Source: DRTC01 sp964521025
GTDB lineage: Bacteria; Cloacimonadota; Cloacimonadia; Cloacimonadales; TCS61
Assembly: GCA_964521025.1 (NCBI GenBank)
Contig: CAZFPK010000001.1
Coordinates: 1-64,000 of the forward strand
Length of the DNA stretch: 64,000 bases
Reading direction: 5' to 3'
Below, one piece after another: positions 19,898-26,580 of the stretch. Each line of letters begins with the position of its first letter. Position 1 is the stretch's first letter. The notes beneath the pieces were generated by a model. The model was not told where the DNA came from and did no database searches. It worked only from the letters and a program-made list of their open reading frames with translations. Position numbers and translations under genes: made by a program.

Positions 19898-21271
19898 ATG
19901 GAAAAATTAAAGATAATGATACTCGATGACGAGAAGCGAGTGAGAGAAGAAATCGGTGAATTTTTGCTGGAAAACGATTTTTCAGTTTTCAAGGCGGAAT
20001 TACCTTCACAGGCTTTTGGAATATTGGAACAGAATGAAATCGATATTGTTATTCTCGACATAAAACTTCCCGAAATGGATGGAATTCAGGTTCTGGAAAA
20101 GGTCAAAGCATCTTACCCGGATATCGAGGTTATCATGATTTCCGGTCATGGGGATATGAACAGCGTTATTTCTGCGATGAGACTTGGAGCTTCAGATTAT
20201 TTTACCAAACCATTTCGTCTGATGGATGTTCATAACTCTATCGAAAGAACAAAAAGATTTATTACTCTCAATTCCAAACTAAAAGAAATCGAACATAATC
20301 TATCTCTTGTTTCTAACGAATTACATGATAAAACCGGTCATGTGATCATCACACAAAGTCCAAAAATGAAATCGATCATCGATCTTATTTCCAAAGTTGC
20401 CAAAACCGAAGATACTTCTGTTCTCATAACCGGAGAAAGCGGAACCGGGAAAGAACTCGTGGCGCGGGGAATTCACTATTTGAGTTCGAGAAAGGAAAAA
20501 TATTTTTATGATGTGAACTGTTCTGCTGTGCCGGAAAACCTGTTTGAAAGCGAATTCTTCGGACATAAAAAAGGGGCATTTACCGGAGCTCATGAAAATA
20601 AAGCAGGCTGGTTTGAAGTTGCTAATAAGGGAACGCTTTTCCTTGATGAGATTGGAGATATGCCTTTAAATTTACAAGCTAAATTCCTGCGTGTTTTGGA
20701 AGAAAGAAAAATAAGGAGAGTAGGCTCTCATACAGATATTCCGGTAGATGTTCGAGTTATGGCAGCGACAAATCAGAGATTAGAAGAACTTATCAATGAT
20801 AAGATGTTTAGATTCGATCTCTTTCACAGGTTGAATTCCTTCTCGATCCATATTCCGCCTTTAAGAGAAAGAACCGAAGATATTCCTCTTTTGATCAATC
20901 ACTTCGCAACCGAATTCTCCAAAAAAATGAAAAGACCGATTCAGGAGATCGACCAGGAAGTTATGTTAAATCTCTCACACTACAATTTTCCGGGGAATGT
21001 ACGGGAATTGAAAAACATGGTGGAAAGAGCAGTTATTCTCTGTGAAAGAGGTAAACTCCATTTGAAACATTTTCCTATAACAGTGAAAACCGGAGAGATT
21101 TCAGTTCAACTGGAAAGTTCTGAAATTATTTTCGACCTGGAATTAGCAGAAAAGAATCTGATCATAAAAGCCCTGGAAAAATGCGAAAATAATAAAGCAA
21201 AAGCAGCAAAGTTGCTGAATATAACCTGGCAATCTCTTGATCGAAGGATGAAAAAGTTCGGGATTGAATAA
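19898..21271 (+). CDS. NtrC-family sigma-54-dependent response regulator
   Basis: 457 residues; AGGAG precedes ATG 19898. Receiver (1-118) with D10/D11, phospho-acceptor D54 and K104. The AAA+ domain (about 150-385) has Walker A GESGTGKE (179-186), the sigma-54 contact loop GAFTGA (226-231) and Walker B LFLDEIGD (D250/E251). The C-terminus (about 431-457) is a Fis-type helix-turn-helix (KAKAAKLLNITWQSLDRRMKKFGI). It is expected to activate sigma-54 promoters once phosphorylated by the upstream kinase. Two such promoters with identical upstream palindrome layouts lie directly downstream (21504, 23054), making the adjacent LamG genes its probable targets. Confidence 0.95.
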   Translation: MEKLKIMILDDEKRVREEIGEFLLENDFSVFKAELPSQAFGILEQNEIDIVILDIKLPEMDGIQVLEKVKASYPDIEVIMISGHGDMNSVISAMRLGASDYFTKPFRLMDVHNSIERTKRFITLNSKLKEIEHNLSLVSNELHDKTGHVIITQSPKMKSIIDLISKVAKTEDTSVLITGESGTGKELVARGIHYLSSRKEKYFYDVNCSAVPENLFESEFFGHKKGAFTGAHENKAGWFEVANKGTLFLDEIGDMPLNLQAKFLRVLEERKIRRVGSHTDIPVDVRVMAATNQRLEELINDKMFRFDLFHRLNSFSIHIPPLRERTEDIPLLINHFATEFSKKMKRPIQEIDQEVMLNLSHYNFPGNVRELKNMVERAVILCERGKLHLKHFPITVKTGEISVQLESSEIIFDLELAEKNLIIKALEKCENNKAKAAKLLNITWQSLDRRMKKFGIE

Positions 21272-21312
21272 ATAACAAACAGCTAATTCTCATTTCCAAA
21301 AATATTCAATAT

Positions 21313-21436
21313 TCCAAAACCGGATAGTCTCCATTATCGGAAATTATTCCAAAAACAACCATAACCTCCTTTATTACAAGAAGATATCTTATTTTTTTTC
21401 AATTTTATGCTTTTCCATTATCCGATAACGGATAAT
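21313..21436. promoter_or_regulatory. Operator array 1: three TCCG-N4-CGGA-like palindromes
   Basis: Three copies of a 12-bp dyad: TCCAAAACCGGA (21313-21324), TCCATTATCGGA (21330-21341) and TCCGATAACGGA (21421-21432). The last sits in a perfect 20-bp palindrome with 8-bp arms and 4-nt spacer (21417-21436). Its start is exactly 83 nt before the GG of the downstream sigma-54 promoter. The same motif and the same 83-nt spacing recur at array 2 (22864-22982). These are the probable enhancer sites of the NtrC-type regulator at 19898-21271. Confidence 0.8.
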
Positions 21437-21502
21437 TTTTATTTCATTAATTCTTTCTTTGAATGCATCATAACTTCTTATAAAGTAACAAGTTGCGAAG
21501 TC

Positions 21503-21519
21503 TGGAACATGACATGCTT
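21503..21519 (+). promoter_or_regulatory. Sigma-54 (-24/-12) promoter of the first LamG gene
   Basis: TGGAACATGACATGCTT: GG at 21504-21505 and GC at 21516-21517 with the required 10-nt separation. ATG is 42 nt after the GC. Thirty-five nt upstream of the GG is CATAACTTCTT (21469-21479), repeated at the same distance before the second promoter. Confidence 0.8.
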
Positions 21520-21558
21520 ATTTTATTGGGTGTAAATGATAATGTGGAGGAAGGAAAA

Positions 21559-22605
21559 ATGAGAAAAATAAAAAATTTAATTTTTGCAGTATTAAGTTTA
21601 GCTTTAGTTACAAGTTTATATGCTGATTCCGCTCTCGATTTTGTAGATCCGATCCAATATGTTGAAATTTCCGGTATGAATAATGTATTTCATTTCAACG
21701 GTACTTTTTCTGCCTGGATCAATCCTTTTTCTGCAGACTTTAACGGCAGGATCGCATTCCAGGAAAATGAATGGGAAATTTACACATCTGATCAAAGCAA
21801 AAAATACATTGCTCTTTCTTTTGTAAAATATTATGCAAATAATCCTTTAATAATCAGCACCGAAAATGTTATTCCCAAAAAAGAATGGTCTCATATTGCT
21901 GTTTCTTTTGAAGGAAAGAACGCAGTTATTTATATAAATGGTGAGAAAGTTGAACAAATCGTTCTTAGTAAAGCCAATGGAAAAGCAGTTATTTCTCAAA
22001 ATAAAAATCTCTTGATCGGTAACTCCAACAATTTCCAAAACTTTGACGGACAGATCGATGAGATCAGATTCTGGAATGTTGATAGAACTCAAACTCAAAT
22101 CAAAGAAAATATGAATTATAATGTTAATGTCAAAGAAAAAGGTCTGGTTGGTTACTGGAAATTTAATGAAAACGAAGGAACCATTTCTTTTGATGAAACT
22201 TCTAATCATCACCATGCAAACCTTATTAATTTCAATGCTGAAACAAGTTGGGTCGATTCTAATGTTGAAATAAACAAAAAAGAAGAAACTTTGAGAAAAG
22301 CCAATAATGATCTTATTAACGAACAAAACCTGATACTTTTTCAAAATGCTCCTAATCCAATGAAAACCAATACGATGATCAAATTCCAGGTAAAGAAATC
22401 CGCAACATGCGAATTGAATGTTTATAATGCCAAAGGTGAAAAAATTGTTAAACTTTTCAAGGATCAAGTCCAGAATAATGAAATTGTAACGGTCAGCTGG
22501 AATGGTAAAAATAGTGAGGGCAGAGAAGTTGCAGCAGGTTTCTACCTGTATAAGATCAATACTGAAGGTTATTCTTGTACCAAGAAATTGATAATTATGA
22601 AATAA
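21559..22605 (+). CDS. Secreted LamG-domain protein, copy 1, with C-terminal sorting domain
   Basis: 348 residues from ATG 21559, chosen for the ribosome site GGAGGAAGG at 21546-21554 and the signal peptide that follows (ending SLYADS). Residues about 24-240 are a laminin-G/concanavalin-like sandwich: FSAWINPFSADFNGRIAFQE, WSHIAVSFEGKNAVIYING, FDGQIDEIRFWN, LVGYWKFNE. The C-terminal 85 residues are a FlgD-like sorting domain (NAPNPMKTNTMI, YNAKGEKIVKLF, WNGKNSEGREVAAGFYLYK, KKLIIMK). It probably binds carbohydrate or protein at the cell surface. It is controlled by a sigma-54 promoter and ends with a strong terminator. It is closely paralogous to the gene at 23446-24483. Confidence 0.88.
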   Translation: MRKIKNLIFAVLSLALVTSLYADSALDFVDPIQYVEISGMNNVFHFNGTFSAWINPFSADFNGRIAFQENEWEIYTSDQSKKYIALSFVKYYANNPLIISTENVIPKKEWSHIAVSFEGKNAVIYINGEKVEQIVLSKANGKAVISQNKNLLIGNSNNFQNFDGQIDEIRFWNVDRTQTQIKENMNYNVNVKEKGLVGYWKFNENEGTISFDETSNHHHANLINFNAETSWVDSNVEINKKEETLRKANNDLINEQNLILFQNAPNPMKTNTMIKFQVKKSATCELNVYNAKGEKIVKLFKDQVQNNEIVTVSWNGKNSEGREVAAGFYLYKINTEGYSCTKKLIIMK

Positions 22606-22630
22606 AAATCCATTCTTCTCTTTTGCTTTT

Positions 22631-22660
22631 GAGGAAACCTTTGCGGTTTCCTCTTTTTTT
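22631..22660 (+). terminator. Rho-independent terminator of LamG copy 1
   Basis: Perfect 9-bp stem GAGGAAACC/GGTTTCCTC with a 5-nt loop, followed by a run of T. It isolates LamG copy 1 from the second sigma-54 unit. Confidence 0.9.
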
Positions 22661-22696
22661 TATAGATCCATGATGATTTCAAAAAATAGAAATATT

Positions 22697-22858
22697 AAAA
22701 TTTGATAGTTTCGTAAAAAGTAAGACATTGTCATTCTAATTCCAAATCTTTGCTTGAGAAAGGATCTCATAACTTATTGTAATATTGATCTTTCGACTAC
22801 GCTTAAGATGACAGTTTTTCTATGATTTTTGACTTTTTACGAGATGGTCAAAATTTAT
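22697..22858. repeat. MITE-like element, copy 2
   Basis: Left TTTCGTAAAAAG and right CTTTTTACGAGA ends are imperfect inverted repeats, with outer arms AAATTTGA/TCAAAATTT. The interior shares GAAAGGATCTCATAACTT with copy 3 near 56230 and contains TTCGACTACGCTTAAGATGAC, a motif seen again at 47281-47302. Confidence 0.55.
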
Positions 22859-22863
22859 TACAT

Positions 22864-22982
22864 TCCGAAATCGGAGATATATCCATTATCGTATGCTACT
22901 TATAAAATATTGTAACATCATTTATAATATAAAGTTAGACATTATCAAATTATATTTTTACATTATTATCTCCGATATCGGA
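22864..22982. promoter_or_regulatory. Operator array 2: three TCCG-N4-CGGA-like palindromes
   Basis: TCCGAAATCGGA (22864-22875), TCCATTATCGTA (22882-22893, one half degenerate) and TCCGATATCGGA (22971-22982, perfect palindrome). The promoter-proximal site begins exactly 83 nt before the GG of the sigma-54 promoter at 23054, as in array 1. The distal pair is 18 nt start to start (17 nt in array 1). The shared geometry supports binding of the same activator. Confidence 0.8.
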
Positions 22983-23052
22983 TATTTTCATATACTATTC
23001 AAAGACCTGACAAAATTCCATAACTTCTTTACTATTAAAGAGTTATGTGAGA

Positions 23053-23070
23053 TGGCACAAGGAATGCTTT
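23053..23070 (+). promoter_or_regulatory. Sigma-54 (-24/-12) promoter of the receiver-LamG-phosphoesterase operon
   Basis: TGGCACAAGGAATGCTTT: GG at 23054-23055 and GC at 23066-23067, 10 nt apart; TGGCAC matches the -24 consensus fully. CATAACTTCTT (23019-23029) begins 35 nt upstream of the GG, exactly as at the first promoter. Confidence 0.88.
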
Positions 23071-23100
23071 AATTATGACCGTGAATAAGTGGAGGACGAA

Positions 23101-23436
23101 ATGAAAATTTTAGTAATAAACGATAACAAATCGATTCTAGATGAGTTAAAAGAATTCTCACTCGAGATCAAAGCAGATGCATATTTTTCAGAGAATCGGG
23201 AAAGTGCAATCGTTATGCTCGATACTTATTCTTTTGATATCGTCGTCTTGAAATTGAAGTCAATGGCTGATTTTGGTATTCTTAAATATATCAATGATTA
23301 TCATCAAGAAGCAAAAGTTGTCGTTACGGCAGACAAAGACCTCGATGATGTTATCTCGGTCATTCAAAAAGGTAATTACTCATTCTGGCACGAACCTCTC
23401 AGATTAACCGAACTTAAATCTTATTGTGCAGTCTAA
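23101..23436 (+). CDS. Degenerate single-domain receiver (pseudo-receiver)
   Basis: 111 residues from ATG 23101, with GGAGG at 23091-23095; an in-frame GTG at 23089 overlaps the ribosome site and is rejected. The whole protein aligns by pattern with the receiver of the sigma-54 regulator at 19898, including FDIVVL versus IDIVIL and LRLTEL versus FRLMDV. The phospho-acceptor Asp is Lys (K51 in VVLKLK), the conserved Lys is Glu (HEPL), and one acidic-pocket Asp is Asn (IND). It should not be phosphorylated in the normal way. First gene of a sigma-54 operon, 9 nt before LamG copy 2. It could be a feedback partner or dimerisation competitor of the regulator; that is inference. Confidence 0.8.
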   Translation: MKILVINDNKSILDELKEFSLEIKADAYFSENRESAIVMLDTYSFDIVVLKLKSMADFGILKYINDYHQEAKVVVTADKDLDDVISVIQKGNYSFWHEPLRLTELKSYCAV

Positions 23437-23445
23437 GGTGGAAAG

Positions 23446-24483
23446 ATGAAAAATATAATTTTATTAGTTGCAGTTTCAATTTTTACAATCTCAGTTTATG
23501 CAAATTCAGCTCTTGATTTCGTTGACCCGATCCAATATGTCGAAATTTCTAATACGGACAATACTTTTGAAAACTGCGGAACTTTTTCCGCCTGGATCAA
23601 TCCTTTTTCTGCAGATTTTAACGGCAGGATCGCTTTTCAGGAAAATGTCTGGGAAATATATACTTCAAATCAAAATGAAAAATTCGTTGCTCTAACATTT
23701 GTTAAATATTATTCAAACACTCCCTACATAGTCAGCACGGAAAATATCGTTCCCAAAAAGGAATGGTCATATCTCGCTGTAACATTCGATGGGAAAAACG
23801 CTGTTATTTATATCAATGGAGATATTGTTGAACAAAAAGTTAAGAGTAAAGCTGAAGGAAGAATTATTACTACACTTGATGAAAATCTATTAATTGGTAA
23901 TTCCAAATCCTTTCAGAATTTTGACGGACAGATCGATGAACTCAGGATTTGGAATGTTGAAAGAACTCAAACTCAAATAAAAAACAATATGAATAATGAC
24001 CTTGATACAAACGAAAGGGGATTGATCGGATACTGGAAATTTGATGAATCTGAAGGAACCGTTTCTTTTGATGAAACCTCAAATCATAATCAGGCGCATC
24101 TTGTTAATTTCAATACTGATACAAGTTGGATTACTTCTGAAATCGATTTCAATGACAGAGAAAAAAGTTTAAGCATCAATGATGATAATTACAGCAACGA
24201 ACAAAATCTCGTTTTATTTCAAAATTTTCCAAATCCGATGAAAACAAATACAAATATTAAATTTCAAGTCAAGATTGCTGCGAAATGTGAATTGAATGTT
24301 TATAATATTAAAGGTGAAAAAGTTGTTGATTTATTTAATGATTATGTTCAAAATAATGAATTAATAACCGTTAGCTGGAATGGTAAAGACAGTAACGGAA
24401 GAGATGTTTCTGCTGGTTTTTATCTTTATAAGATCAATACAGGAACACATACAAGCACGAAGAAAATGATATTAACGAAATAG
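23446..24483 (+). CDS. Secreted LamG-domain protein, copy 2, with C-terminal sorting domain
   Basis: 345 residues. The signal peptide ends near VYANS. LamG domain about 22-240 with FSAWINPFSADFNGRIAFQE, WSYLAVTFDGKNAVIYING, FDGQIDELRIWN and LIGYWKFDES, nearly word for word the same as copy 1. The C-terminal FlgD-like sorting domain has NFPNPMKTNTNI, YNIKGEKVVDLF, WNGKDSNGRDVSAGFYLYK and KKMILTK. The linker before the sorting domain has diverged most. It is translated after the pseudo-receiver and 8 nt before the phosphoesterase gene, so one sigma-54 transcript carries all three. A recent tandem duplication with its promoter region is the simple explanation. Confidence 0.88.
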   Translation: MKNIILLVAVSIFTISVYANSALDFVDPIQYVEISNTDNTFENCGTFSAWINPFSADFNGRIAFQENVWEIYTSNQNEKFVALTFVKYYSNTPYIVSTENIVPKKEWSYLAVTFDGKNAVIYINGDIVEQKVKSKAEGRIITTLDENLLIGNSKSFQNFDGQIDELRIWNVERTQTQIKNNMNNDLDTNERGLIGYWKFDESEGTVSFDETSNHNQAHLVNFNTDTSWITSEIDFNDREKSLSINDDNYSNEQNLVLFQNFPNPMKTNTNIKFQVKIAAKCELNVYNIKGEKVVDLFNDYVQNNELITVSWNGKDSNGRDVSAGFYLYKINTGTHTSTKKMILTK

Positions 24484-24491
24484 GAGTTTTT

Positions 24492-25352
24492 ATGAGATCT
24501 TTTAAAAAGTATTTCGCATTAATTATTGTCTTGTTCTTATCCTCAATAATTTTCTCAGATACTACACAAATCGAATTTGAATCAAATCCAGAACGCGGCC
24601 CAATCGTGATTTATGGAGATACTCGTTCAAATCATGAAATTCATCGCAGTGTTGTAGCAACCATTGAATCCGTTAATCCATCTGTTGTTTTTCATACCGG
24701 CGATATTGCCAGGGGTTCATCTACCGAAGAAGAACAATATGAGATATTTCGTGAAATAACTATGAACCTTAGAAACAGTTCTGAATTTTTTCCTGTAAAA
24801 GGAAATCACGAAGTTAATTCCGAATGTTTTATTGAAACTTTTCCTTTTATGGAAGCTCAAGCCTGGTATTCTGTGGATAGAAATGACATCCATTTTATTG
24901 TTCTGGATTCAACTACAGATATAATAGGCGGTGAAGAACCATCTGAACAATACCTCTGGTTATTACACGACCTGGAAAACATTCGGGGTGATATACTTTT
25001 TACTGTTGTAATATTCCATCATCCAATATTTACAACCGGACCTCACCCCCAGGATGAACAGAATCTTGGTGAAACATTATTACCGGTTTTCTCTGATTAT
25101 GGCATCGATATAGTATTTACCGGTCATAACCATTCTTATGAGAAATCGTTATATAACGGCATTTACCACATCGTCGCTGCCGGTGGAGGAGCAACTCTTT
25201 ATGAACAAATGAGAGAAAGCAGGTATAGTCAATTATTTCTTCTTGAACACCATTTTTGTAGATTAACAGTTCAAGATGATCAACTTATTGTCGATGTTTT
25301 AAATACGGAACTGCAGAATTTAGATCAAATAGTAATCAGCAACGAAGAATAA
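24492..25352 (+). CDS. Secreted calcineurin-like metallophosphoesterase
   Basis: 286 residues with a signal peptide (LIIVLFLSSIIFSD). Metal-binding motifs in order: IYGDTRSN, FHTGDIARG, FPVKGNHEVN, VIFHHPIF, and FTGHNHSYEK near the C-terminus. The GNHE and GHNH forms are characteristic of purple-acid-phosphatase-like and related calcineurin-type phosphatases. There is no FlgD-like sorting tail, unlike the two LamG proteins, so it may be periplasmic. Last gene of the sigma-54 operon, 8 nt after LamG copy 2, ending at a hairpin terminator. Substrate unknown. Confidence 0.85.
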   Translation: MRSFKKYFALIIVLFLSSIIFSDTTQIEFESNPERGPIVIYGDTRSNHEIHRSVVATIESVNPSVVFHTGDIARGSSTEEEQYEIFREITMNLRNSSEFFPVKGNHEVNSECFIETFPFMEAQAWYSVDRNDIHFIVLDSTTDIIGGEEPSEQYLWLLHDLENIRGDILFTVVIFHHPIFTTGPHPQDEQNLGETLLPVFSDYGIDIVFTGHNHSYEKSLYNGIYHIVAAGGGATLYEQMRESRYSQLFLLEHHFCRLTVQDDQLIVDVLNTELQNLDQIVISNEE

Positions 25353-25384
25353 AAAATCTGAAGTTACTCTTTATTTTATTTTAT

Positions 25385-25417
25385 GGTTCAACCATCATTT
25401 AGGTTGAGCCTTTTTTT
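25385..25417. terminator. Terminator between converging transcripts
   Basis: GGTTCAACC and GGTTGAGCC form a 9-bp stem with one G-T-type mismatch, followed by seven T on the plus strand. It overlaps the last codons of the minus-strand aroB-like gene, whose stop is at 25399. It ends the phosphoesterase operon; the minus strand lacks an equally good T-run. Confidence 0.8.
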
Positions 25418-26448
25418 ATGAATGAGAACAGGATTTTTTTAATATATTCCAATCTTATTTCACTGCAAATAAAGGTTTCTTGAAATCCGGAAAACAAAAC
25501 TACATTTATTCCTTCAGAATTCTTTTTATCATATAAAAATATATGAGAAATTTTTTGTTGATTAAAAGAGTTGAGATCTAATGTTAAATTTTTTGGTAAG
25601 TTGTATTTGTTCAAAATATCATTGATTTTTATGAAATCACATCTACTGATCAATCCCATTTTAAAACTCAATTTTGCAGCTGTTCTAATCCCGATTGCAA
25701 CCGCATTTCCATGAGATATCTTATAGTTCGAAGCAGTTTCAAGAACATGAGCGAAAGTATGACCGAGATTTAGAAGTCTCCGCTCTCCCCTATCTTCAGG
25801 ATCATTTTCGCAAATTCCGGCTTTCAATATTAGCGTAGATCTGATTTTATCGATGTTGATTTTTTTATCTGTTTTTAGCAGATCATATAATCCAGATTTT
25901 TTGATAAGAGAAATTTTTATGCATTCAGTCCAACCGTTTTTCATCTCTTTTTCCGGGAGAGTCTGTAAAAATTCCGGAATAATGATCACTTTCTCTGCCG
26001 GATAAAATGTCCCGATATTGTTTTTTATTCCTCTGAAATTCACGGCTGTTTTCCCTCCGACAGCAGCATCGATCATTCCGAGAAAAGTTGTCGGGATCAA
26101 GATCAATCTGCAACCTCGCATATAAGTTGATGCAGCAAAAGCTGTAATATCGGTTGTTATACCGCCACCAATCCCGATGATCATCGTTGAGCGGTTCACC
26201 TTGTTTTCCCTGAAAAAATTGTAAATAGTCTGGATTTTAAATAGGTTTTTGTTTTCTTCTTCTGCTTCGAAAAGAAAAACAGGATCGTTAGAAATAATTT
26301 CTCGAATTTTATCTCTATACAATTTATACACCAATTTATCAATGATAAATACTTTCGGGATATTTTCTTCGAAACTTAATTTGAAATTCCTAAAATAGGA
26401 TATTTCTGTTTCTTTTTTCTGGGATTTGTAATTTATGGTTTTTTTCAT
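25399..26448 (-). CDS. aroB: 3-dehydroquinate synthase family protein
   Basis: 349 residues, normal AroB length. Seen: the NAD-binding loop GIGGGITTDITAFAASTYMRG, IPTTFLGMIDAAVGGKTAVN, a zinc-ligand Glu in GWTECIK, and His ligands in LLNLGHTFAHVLE and SHGNAVAIGI. AroB turns DAHP into 3-dehydroquinate with NAD and a metal ion. It is the last gene of the polysaccharide locus, 128 nt after the GT39-like gene, and no other shikimate gene is near. Related sugar-phosphate cyclases such as 2-deoxy-scyllo-inosose or valiolone-type synthases share these motifs. A role in making an unusual sugar for the polymer therefore cannot be excluded. Confidence 0.85.
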   Translation of the reverse strand: MKKTINYKSQKKETEISYFRNFKLSFEENIPKVFIIDKLVYKLYRDKIREIISNDPVFLFEAEEENKNLFKIQTIYNFFRENKVNRSTMIIGIGGGITTDITAFAASTYMRGCRLILIPTTFLGMIDAAVGGKTAVNFRGIKNNIGTFYPAEKVIIIPEFLQTLPEKEMKNGWTECIKISLIKKSGLYDLLKTDKKINIDKIRSTLILKAGICENDPEDRGERRLLNLGHTFAHVLETASNYKISHGNAVAIGIRTAAKLSFKMGLISRCDFIKINDILNKYNLPKNLTLDLNSFNQQKISHIFLYDKKNSEGINVVLFSGFQETFICSEIRLEYIKKILFSFIKKGST

Positions 26449-26470
26449 AATTGATCTTTCCTATTTCAAA

Positions 26471-26580
26471 AAATAACAAGATCGGATTCTTGTTTTACAG
26501 TAGCTCGATTTTCCAAAATCGAGTAGTAACTTAAAGCTCCTGCTTTGAGAAAAAATAACAAGATCGGATTCTTGTTTTAC
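26471..26580. repeat. 28-bp direct repeat flanking hairpins
   Basis: An identical 28-bp sequence, each copy a CAAGA/TCTTG hairpin, occurs at 26471-26498 and 26553-26580. The second copy overlaps the stop codon of the membrane glycosyltransferase gene. Between them are TCGATTTT/AAAATCGA and AAAGC/GCTTT stems. Confidence 0.6.

Noticed and set aside
21847..22467. 206-codon open frame on the minus strand
   Set aside because: It lies wholly antisense to the LamG gene 21559-22605, is Phe/Ile-rich and has no ribosome site. It is a frame shadow.
23089..23100. GTG start for the pseudo-receiver
   Set aside because: It overlaps the GGAGG ribosome site at 23091-23095. ATG 23101 is the proper start.
26471..26580. 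28-bp direct repeat as an attachment site
   Set aside because: No integrase or element boundary nearby and only 82 nt apart. A hairpin-type repeat is simpler.
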